This document shows positions 57,121-64,000 of a stretch of 64,000 nt of DNA, piece after piece. The stretch is from Larix kaempferi. Its lineage: Eukaryota; Streptophyta; Pinopsida; Pinales; Pinaceae. A program made the translations under genes and the position numbers. Positions within the stretch are counted from its first letter, which is position 1; the number at the start of each line of letters is the position of its first letter. The notes beneath the pieces are model-generated. The model saw nothing but the letters and a program-made list of their open reading frames with translations, was not told the DNA's origin and ran no database searches. The stretch lies in the NCBI GenBank assembly GCA_027924585.1, contig BSBM01001662.1:558001-622000 (forward strand), given 5' to 3'.

Positions 57121-57739
57121 CCTTGATATGTCAAATGATGAAAGGGTTGTAGACATCATGAAGACCACTGGATTAGTAGAAAATGACACATAAACATGAT
57201 CAAAAGAGATTTCAAAAATTAAAGGATGTACTGAACTAAACTGACATGCCATAAAGGAAATCAAACCTTTATACGATCACTGTTGTGAAAATAGTGAGAA
57301 ATGCCTTTTAGAACTTCACCTAATCAAAAAACTTGAAAAAGTCATTAGTATCAAAAGTTGGTAAAAGTGGGTAAAAATTTCAAGTAATTTTTATAAATAG
57401 TGTCAAAATGTCCACATAACTCACAAAGTCATTTTTTTGGAGCAAAAGAGAAAAAGAACCCCCTTACTTCAACCGCTTGTAGCGTTCAAACCAGGTCACC
57501 AAATCAACTTCCATCATTTGCAAGTAAGTAATCTCTCCCTTGTCCATCAATTCAATCCATTATTTTTATTTTTTAGTGATGTTTTTTTCATTTTTATAAG
57601 GATTTAAAATTTAGGGCTTCGTACCCACAGGTTCATCTATGCTAAACTCGTGGCTATGTGAAATGTGCATGGGTTTAGCATAGGCATACCCACGGATACC
57701 TGCCTCTGTTGCAGAGGTGAAGCTGGGAGTACGACAAAC
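57121..57739. other. Intergenic, no gene seen
   Basis: AT-rich with no supported coding signal; cccacgg/acccacag blocks near 57625-57695 repeat weakly. Confidence 0.4.
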
Positions 57740-57742
57740 TAA

Positions 57743-58926
57743 ATGAAAAGAAAGGTGAATGGGGTGAATGATGCAGGAATGCTGCAAACATGGAGGGAGA
57801 GAGAGAATGAAACCATGGATAGGGATGCTATGGGGGATCCACTCACCCTAAATGCACTACAAAGATGTGGTCTTCTTACATTTTTCCGAACAACAAGTAT
57901 GCATGCACAAATGCATTTGATCCAAATGCTCGTCAACTACTGGGATGTCGATTAAGGGATGTTTGATATCCAAGGGGAGATGATTGATATTAAAATATAT
58001 GATATATATTTCAATCACCGGTTTATCCCGAAGAGGTGAGGGAGTTAACATCAAAGGAACATTCTGAGGGGTAGGTGCACTTTCAATCGAATATTACATC
58101 AACGCCTACTGCTTGCCTGGTACCGAGAAGAGCGGTAGCCAAGTTTCGATTGGGTCTGTTGCGAGCTTCCCACTGAAGGTGATATTGAGCACACTTAACA
58201 GGATTGGAGGGAGTGCTGCACAACATTTGGCCTCTTGAAACTATATGCAGATAATGGTTAAGTGTTTGCGTGGTGTGATATTTGATTGGTGTTCAGTCCT
58301 ACTAGTGAATATGAAACACCAGTGTGAAAAACCATGAAGAAAAATAAATTTGGATATGGAAGTATCTTATGTACCTTCTTCGAGAGAGAGTCCCCGCTCT
58401 GAGCCTAGGGATGGCTCTACCAGTACTAAACCCTCGCGAGTTGTTGATGACTTGGTGGGGAGATATCTTATTGCGCCAGGGTGGTGGTGAGTCTAGCCTT
58501 TCTTATGCTGACATAGATTATCTGGCATGGTGGAGCCTCCAAGTGTTGGCGGTTAAGCAGTTCCCATATGTAGGGATGGATTTTCGAGGAGATCTAGAGC
58601 TCATGCTTCCTCCAGGATCAACCTGGGGAGAGATAGGTAAAATGTGCTTATGCTTTTGAAATTTATTTCATTTTTATGCTTTATGTATATATAATTTTTA
58701 TGATGAGTATGAGTGCTAATAGTGTGATTTATGCAGATGTGGGACCTGTGAGACTTGTCAGACACCCTCGAATATTGATTAGACAGGATGATCTAGTTGC
58801 AGCAGATTCCATGCTAGTGAACCTTGAGGGGAAGATGAGTCATTTGACTCATGATATCCTGACGTACAAGATCGAGCGGATGTCGCTCAAAATGCAGGAG
58901 TTTGTAGTAGGCGTGACCCCAACATG
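57743..58926 (+). pseudogene. Decayed plant gene or element ORF, plant-mobile-domain-like
   Basis: A plus-strand reading starts at the Met at 57743 (MKRKVNGVNDAG). It shows ALQRCGLLTFFR, NYWDVD, GMFDIQGEMIDIKIYDIYF and, after frameshifts, SIGSVASFPLKVILSTLNRIGG and GVIFDWCSVLLVNM. Then 58369-58636 carries RERVPALSLGMALPVLNP and WWSLQVLAVKQFPYVGMDF. A 100-bp intron (58637-58736) joins to DVGPVRLVRHPRILIRQD. The pattern 'Trp-Asp, then -GE-I-I-DIYF' resembles plant mobile domain proteins, which occur both in hosts and in transposable elements. Stops and frame changes make it a pseudogene. Family assignment is tentative. Confidence 0.45.
58637..58736 (+). other. Intron within the decayed gene
   Basis: gagatag|gtaaaatg ... 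tttatgcag|atgtggg. Joining the exons keeps the frame across the junction. The interior is T-rich and 100 bases long, normal for a plant intron. Confidence 0.6.
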
Positions 58927-59164
58927 AATCCGGCTACTTAGAAAAGTAGCTAGGCTGGTCATATGCTATAGAGAGGCTGTGGAAGAGTTAGCAGAGGCAC
59001 CTCCCTCTCCAAAGGAAGAGAGACATATTATATTTTTGAGGCCTTTGAGCCCATTTTTGTATATTATGACACTGTGACATCCTATGACTCATACTCATAA
59101 TTTTTTATCCTGATATATGCAGTATGGTTTATATATATACATGTGTTTTTCTTTATGTGTGTGA

Positions 59165-59600
59165 TTGTTTAATGTGATTGTGTGTGGTACATATTCGAAT
59201 CTAATATATAGTTTCCATATGAATCAACTAATGAATTTAAATTCCTTGAAATGTGTTGATACGTGATAAAATCAAATTGTCTTTCAAGTAATCTAACACG
59301 CAAAAACTGACGAAGCAAAGAAGGATCCCTAACCCTGTACTCACCCATCAACTAAAGTACTACTAACTGCTAGTCGAGTCTTACCTGCAACATGAAATGT
59401 CGTGATGGATAGCATCTTGGAGTAACTTGATGACTGCACTATACTCGGCTACATTGTTCGTCGTAGGACCTAAACAAGCACCTCCCAAAGACACAAGCTG
59501 GCCAGATGGTGAGTAAATAACCCAAGCTGTTGAGGCCAACTAACGGGTGTGGTGACTAGCGCCATCAGCGAATCCTATAAAGCACTCGGTTTTCATCTGA
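59165..59600 (-). pseudogene. gypsy-4 RNase H domain
   Basis: On the minus strand the domain reads from about 59597: ECFIGFADGASHHTR, then STAWVIYSPSGQLVSLGGA and NNVAEYSAVIKLLQDAIHH. The Asp of FADGAS and the Glu of AEYSAV are the expected catalytic positions of a plant-type RNase H. The end of the domain lies in a shifted frame (59351-59169, YRVRDPSLLRQFLRVRLLE). One stop follows HTR. Upstream, tttcag precedes the start like a splice acceptor. The RT that should precede it is absent. Confidence 0.8.
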
Positions 59601-59739
59601 AACCACAATCAAGAAGACACATAAGACACAAAGAGGAAATCAAAAGAAAATACTAACTCTACAAACATGTACAGTTATGATACAAGAAAAAGCATATAAG
59701 CCTAAGCGTAATGCTTTTTCAGGTAGAGCCCATTTCTAT

Positions 59740-60428
59740 GCTCAAGTGACTGAAGGGTCAAATCTTGGCTTCTTCTTGTAAGACCAGGTGTAAGTGTCGC
59801 ATAATTCCTTAGATAGATTGGTATACAAAGTGATCTCCCGTGGAGAACAGTTTGCTCAAATAAATATGTTTTCCACAACATTCAGCTTGGTGGAAGTATC
59901 AACAGGCATAGTATTTGAAATGTTTGCTATATTTCCTTCTGGAAAAATTGTCTTTTTAGTAGAAGTAGCGATGGACAAATCGATATTCCCACCGGGTCTC
60001 GTCGAAAACTCACCATTCTCATTCCTGTCTATATCTGGAAGAAAGTAAGATCTGTGATCCATGTGTTCCCATAGATGATCCATACCAATCATGGCTTCCA
60101 GGATAGCCTCGTCGGAAGGAAAAACAGTATCCAAACAGTCAAAAGAATGGGTGGAATTTACTGACCATGCAGGTGCATAATCAAAATCTAACTCGGTTGA
60201 GACTAGTGGAGTCAAGATGTGATGCATTGTAGCATTTTGTGATACTTGGTATGCCACTTCTGCAATGGATGGGGGAACGTTCAATTCTTGTTGAATCGGA
60301 AGGATCCATGGATCAGTCGTTCGACTAATCATAAAAGCTTCCCGAGATGATGTATCGCTAGAACTCATAGAACCAATATGATGTACAAGAGCGGGTAGGT
60401 CAAATGTTCCCATCAATGATGAATACAT
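59740..60428 (-). pseudogene. gypsy-4 linker between protease and the missing RT
   Basis: An open stretch of 190 residues (60428-59856) with GTFDLPALVHHIGSMSSSD, SFDCLDTVFPSDEAILEAM and GNIANISNTMPVDTSTK. It then continues, after a break, as PREITLYTNLSKELC and YTWSYKKKPRFDPS near 59840-59740. In related gypsy polyproteins this last motif sits directly before the RT, so the element was cut exactly there. No known enzyme domain is in the linker itself. Confidence 0.7.
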
Positions 60429-60503
60429 ACCTACTTCTAAGCTCTCACTGGGAAGTCAAGCTTGATCAATCAACGGGATATTAGAATGCTTTGAAGTTGT
60501 GTT

Positions 60504-61307
60504 TGTGAAAATCCTAATAGCAGAGATCTAAGAGCTAATGTATACCTCACAAGAAATATTAAGATTAAGCAGGAAAATAGAAGAGTGGACATTGCAGTGT
60601 AAAAGAGCAGCAGAATTATGATACAGTAGAACTCAGATAGAAGCAGAATAACATCACACACTAATTCATTAATCACAATATGGACAAATAAATAATACAA
60701 TGGCGAGAGGATTCGAATGCCAAGGTGGAAATTCAAATTAGCCTTCATGGAGTGATCATCAGATCAATGGAGTGTCATCGAAGCACAACTAGAAGTCCTG
60801 ATCATCATTAGTGGAGTCATCAATACACAAGTAACCGTCAACCAGATGTCAAATTGAGTCTAACTGAGTGTGGTAGGTGTAACTGGCACATGGAGGCACT
60901 AACTAAATGAAGGAGGCTAAGTGGAGTGCGCATGAGGAGCTAACTGAAGTTAGAATAGGAAGTCTAGTATCACTGGGGGTCCATCGAAGTGATACAGTCA
61001 GTTGAGGAGTCAATCTAGCCTTAAATCAAGGAAATATCTAAAGATAACTCAACTAACTAAAGTGCAACTGAGTGGTAGGTGAGAGAGGGTGCCTTTCCCA
61101 AGTGGTATCCTTAAATCAAGGAAGGAGGGCGCACTAAGCACTAGGAAGGCTAAAACTTATCTGAAAGAAGCTCTCGGGGCTAGTTAACTGAGGGATAGGT
61201 GTTGGGACTGATGACTGGGATGCATGCAATTGCATGCATGCATGACTGAAAATGCAAAAATGGATAATGCTGGTAGGACTAGGATGGAGTATAGGAATAT
61301 CCCAACA
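60504..61307 (-). repeat. 3' LTR of element B
   Basis: Minus-strand start is tgttgggatattcc (at 61307). Matches 62803-63607 with dozens of substitutions and a few short indels, including different catgcatg runs near 61220-61245. Confidence 0.93.
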
Positions 61308-61431
61308 CCCCCCCTTCGTCCATCCTAGGCCCTGGTAACTGAGACCAAAGCTCACCCAATATAATGAATAATAATAATAGTCAATAAACCGAGGAAATGG
61401 GGAAAACCTCATGGGAAAAATACCCCCCCTC
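61308..61431 (-). promoter_or_regulatory. Double polypurine tract with conserved spacer, element B
   Basis: On the minus strand gaggggggg at 61431-61423 and ggggggg at 61314-61308 flank a spacer that starts tatttttcccatgaggtttt and includes tcagttaccagggcc. The same layout and sequence occur in element A at 42770-42924. Confidence 0.75.
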
Positions 61432-61749
61432 AAAATGGAATGTAGGGCACACACAAAAAAAAAATGATCCAAACTCAAGCAGGTGTGATGCTTGGTCATA
61501 TGTATGGAGGTATCTTCTTCTTGGGAAGAAGTGGATCATGCTCAAAGAGCATGTGCTTGTACTTTCTCTTCATATCGAATGTGATGAGAACAAATCCAAA
61601 AATATGAGGAGGATCCTAAAACCTGTGATTTGAGAGTCAACTGAGGTAGGATCAAATCCATGAATGTGTATATAGTCTTTTGTTTTCTCCTTTGAACCAT
61701 CATAGGTGAGATCATGCCCAAAAGAACCATTACATGATATTGAATGCTT

Positions 61750-62640
61750 TCAATCCAAATCAGATCCAAGACTTGAAGAATGGTTTCTTGAGATCTCCTT
61801 TGAACCATTAGAAGTGAGATAAAAACCATGATATGCATGGGAAATTATCCCAAGTAGTGATTGCTTGGATTTTAAATCAGCTCCAAGACTTAATGAATGG
61901 TTTCTTGAGATCTCCTTTGAACCAGCAGAGGTGAGATCAAAACCATAAAATGCATGAGAAATTATCCCAAGCGAATGGAAATGCCCTACATCTTCAATAA
62001 ACTTCTGCGAGCATGTACAAATGATCATATAGTAATACATAAGAGGTGAGTGATCAAGGAGAGTGAATGAATTACCTCCAATTTCTGATTTGACCTCCGA
62101 AACATTCAATAGATCATGATGCAAACCAACATACTCTTGTGCAAGAGAGGATTTAAGAACCTCTGCAGTTTCTAGAGTGTGAGCTGGCATAGAATTCGAA
62201 ATAGAAGAAATTTGGAGCATGAGTGTAGAATCTGCAAGTTCTTCTTCTTTGTGGACAACTTCAATATGAGATATGTTTGATACTGATTCATGACCAGAGA
62301 GACCATCAAGGAGGGTGAATGCAACAGTCGGCTTGCTCTCGAAATGGTTTGGACAAATCCCTTCATTATGTTTGCCAAATCTTTCATCCAGATGGGCCCA
62401 TAGCTCTTTTGGAGATTCAATAAAAAGGAAGTAGTGTACCATGCAATGAGACATAGAAAACATCATGGCTGCAGAGGCTCTATCACCTTCATTTAACGAG
62501 TCATTCTCTTCTTCAGAGGATTCAAACTCTCTTTCAAAACAATAATCAAAGAGACCATGTCTCTTCAAATGTGCTATCATCTGTGGTTTCCATTCATCAT
62601 AGTTGAATGGAGAAAGAGGAGTAATTCCTTCCGAAATCAT
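61750..62640 (-). CDS. Gag-like protein of element B
   Basis: ORF of 296 residues from the Met at 62640. This start aligns with element A and follows a splice-acceptor-like tttttgtag; an upstream in-frame Met at 62688 is possible. N-terminal copia gag pattern: LSPFNYDEWKPQM, acidic EESSEEEND, DRASAAMMFSMSH and KELWAHLDERFGK. The C-terminal extension shares ISSISNS, AHTLE, EVLKSSLAQEYVG, EVKSEIGG and GSKEISRNHS with A. A 39-residue tandem duplication repeats GSKEISRNHS at about residues 240 and 279. The ORF ends at a TGA. A further repeat and a KYKHML..KKKIPP tail continue beyond it, so B is probably truncated relative to the ancestor. Confidence 0.82.
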   Translation of the reverse strand: MISEGITPLSPFNYDEWKPQMIAHLKRHGLFDYCFEREFESSEEENDSLNEGDRASAAMMFSMSHCMVHYFLFIESPKELWAHLDERFGKHNEGICPNHFESKPTVAFTLLDGLSGHESVSNISHIEVVHKEEELADSTLMLQISSISNSMPAHTLETAEVLKSSLAQEYVGLHHDLLNVSEVKSEIGGNSFTLLDHSPLMYYYMIICTCSQKFIEDVGHFHSLGIISHAFYGFDLTSAGSKEISRNHSLSLGADLKSKQSLLGIISHAYHGFYLTSNGSKEISRNHSSSLGSDLD

Positions 62641-62789
62641 GGAAGCTGTTTTAGAAGACCTACAAAAAACAATAGAAAATGTATGCAACTGCTACTGTTG
62701 AAAAAGTACAAAACTACTGCACTCAAAATCTTGATAATGAAACTGCAAAAAAAACTCTTGGTAATGGAGATAGACTATACTCTCAATAT

Positions 62790-62801
62790 GCTCTGATACC
62801 A
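62790..62801 (-). promoter_or_regulatory. Primer-binding site of element B
   Basis: The minus strand reads TGGTATCAGAGC next to the 5' LTR end; initiator Met tRNA type. Confidence 0.9.
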
Positions 62802-62802
62802 T

Positions 62803-63607
62803 TTTGAAATCCTCACAGCAGATCTAAGAGCTGATGTATACCTCACAAGAAAGATTAAGATTAAGCAGGAAAATAGAAGAAGAGTGGACAATGCAGTGTA
62901 AAAGAGTAGCAGAATTATGATACAGTAGAACTCAGATAGAAGCAGAATAACATCACACACTAATTCATTAATCACAATATGGACAAATAAATAATACAAT
63001 GGTGAGAGGATTCGAATGCCAAGGTGGAAATTCAAATTAGCCTTCATGGAGTGATCATCAGATCAATGGAGTTTCATCAAAGCACAACTAGAAGTCCTGA
63101 TCATCATCAGTGGAGTCATCAATGCACAAGTAACTGTCAACCAGATGTCAAACTGAGTCTAACTGAGTGTGGTAGGTGTAACTGGCACATGGAGGCACTA
63201 ACTGAATGAAGGAGGCTTAGTGGAGGGCGCATGAGGAGCTAACTGGAGTCAGAATAGGTAGTCTAGTCTCACTGGAGTTCCATCGAAGTGATACAGTAAA
63301 TTGAGGATTAAATCTAGCCTTAAATCAAGGAAAGATCTAAAGATAACTCAATTAACTGAAGTGAAACTAAGTGGTAGGTGAGAGAGGGCGCCTTTCACAA
63401 GTGTTTCACAAGTGGGATCCTTAAATCAAGGAAGGAGGGCGCACTGATATGAAAGAAGCTCCCAGGGCTAGTTAACTGAGGGCTAGGTGTTGGGACTAAT
63501 GACTGGGATGCATGCATGCATGTAAAATCATGATTGCATGCATGAATGAAAATGCAAAAATGGATAATGCTGGTAGGACTAGGATGGAGTATAGGAATAT
63601 CCCAACA
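62803..63607 (-). repeat. 5' LTR of element B
   Basis: Minus-strand start tgttgggatattcc at 63607, end near 62803 next to the primer site. It shares gcgccctc and cacctaccact motifs with the LTR of element A. Confidence 0.93.
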
Positions 63608-63612
63608 GTGTT

Positions 63613-63969
63613 GATCTTCTGAGTGAAGGACAATTGATCAACTGTGATGATATTACCTTCGTGGGGGAACATGAGTACTCAGAAAATGGACGACGGGATA
63701 GCTTGCATCACATACGTCCAACTTCTTCCCAACAACAAGTTGTAGTCAAGAGAAGCATCGAAAACATCTACCTCCACAGCCACTACCTTACCAGCAAGTT
63801 GAATCTCGAATGCTGGTAGGACTCCATGCGTACGACAAGACTTTTCGTCAAACATGGTAAGTAGTGTAATTGAAGGGGATACCTCCAGAGAACCCAAGGC
63901 TTTCAAATAGGATATAGACATTACGCATGTCGACGTGCCTTCATCTATGACTATTCGTCCAATATTCAT
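63613..63969 (-). pseudogene. gypsy-4 aspartic protease fragment
   Basis: On the minus strand: NIGRIVIDEGTSTCVMS with the catalytic Asp present, then LLTMFDEKSCRTHG, LAGKVVAVEVDVFDASLDY and NLLLGRSW, and a tail MFPHEGNI with VDQLSF near 63640. It has the length expected for this gypsy protease and no stop within it. It runs off the window at its 5' side. The reading continues on the other side of element B in the linker at 60428, which confirms the insertion. Confidence 0.82.
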
Positions 63970-64000
63970 CTAACCATGGACTACTTCAATCTAGAAAGCA

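Larger units (their letters stand above)
60504..63607 (-). mobile_element. Element B: gag-only LTR retrotransposon related to A
   Basis: A complete 3104-bp element on the minus strand. The 5' LTR is 62803-63607 and the 3' LTR 60504-61307. The primer site tggtatcagagc is at 62801-62790, with one gag-like ORF and polypurine tracts at 61431-61423 and 61314-61308. The target-site duplication gtgtt lies at 60499-60503 and 63608-63612. The LTRs look about 94% identical by eye, with several small indels, so B is older than A. It interrupts gypsy-4 between protease and linker. No pol domain is present. Confidence 0.92.

Noticed and set aside
1-64000. tRNA or rRNA genes
   Set aside because: No cloverleaf-like A/B boxes or rRNA sequence were recognised; the tggtatcagagc sites are retrotransposon primer sites.

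Overview
The window is plant nuclear DNA made almost entirely of mobile-element sequence. It has Ty3/gypsy and Ty1/copia relics, plant-type LINE pieces, nested insertions several levels deep, multi-kilobase LTRs and long satellite tracts. There is no bacterial, organellar, rRNA or tRNA signal. A large-genome seed plant fits best; a gymnosperm such as a conifer is my guess from the flavour of the gypsy, LINE and transposase-like families, but no single feature proves it.

Layout. 191-7969 is an old gypsy element with both LTRs and decayed gag, protease, RT/RNase H and integrase; its RT is split by a 954-bp inverted-repeat element (3585-4538). 8500-25180 is a copia-type element with a long gag and no visible pol. 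Its gag is split by an 11.9-kb LTR element (9562-21500, TSD acata, LTRs of about 2.64 kb) that has almost no coding capacity. 25180-26660 is a gypsy RNase H tail plus integrase fragment, followed by a LINE 3' fragment on the minus strand (26814-27690). 27940-28860 holds the best candidate for an ordinary gene: a 214-residue membrane protein on the minus strand with TATA box, likely 5'UTR intron and poly(A) signal, and a 246-bp foldback element just upstream. 30640-31840 is a plus-strand LINE relic. 31880-33110 holds local repeats. 33300-36800 is a decayed transposase-like gene whose 5' part recurs at 45592-46665. 38300-45590 is a minus-strand gypsy element (gag, zinc knuckle, protease, linker) broken by insertions. 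46670-57120 is mostly satellite and simple-sequence DNA. 57740-58930 is a decayed plus-strand gene with one clear intron. 59165-63969 is another minus-strand gypsy element lacking RT.

The most interesting system is a pair of short, related, non-autonomous LTR elements: A (40645-43687, plus) and B (60504-63607, minus). Each has a 5-bp target-site duplication and about 0.8-kb LTRs. Each carries one gag-like ORF with a conserved extra C-terminal region, no pol, and a doubled polypurine tract around a conserved noncoding block. A has only two LTR differences by eye, so it moved recently. Both sit inside gypsy elements. They would need enzymes supplied by another element. All similarity statements come from reading motifs; no database search was run.
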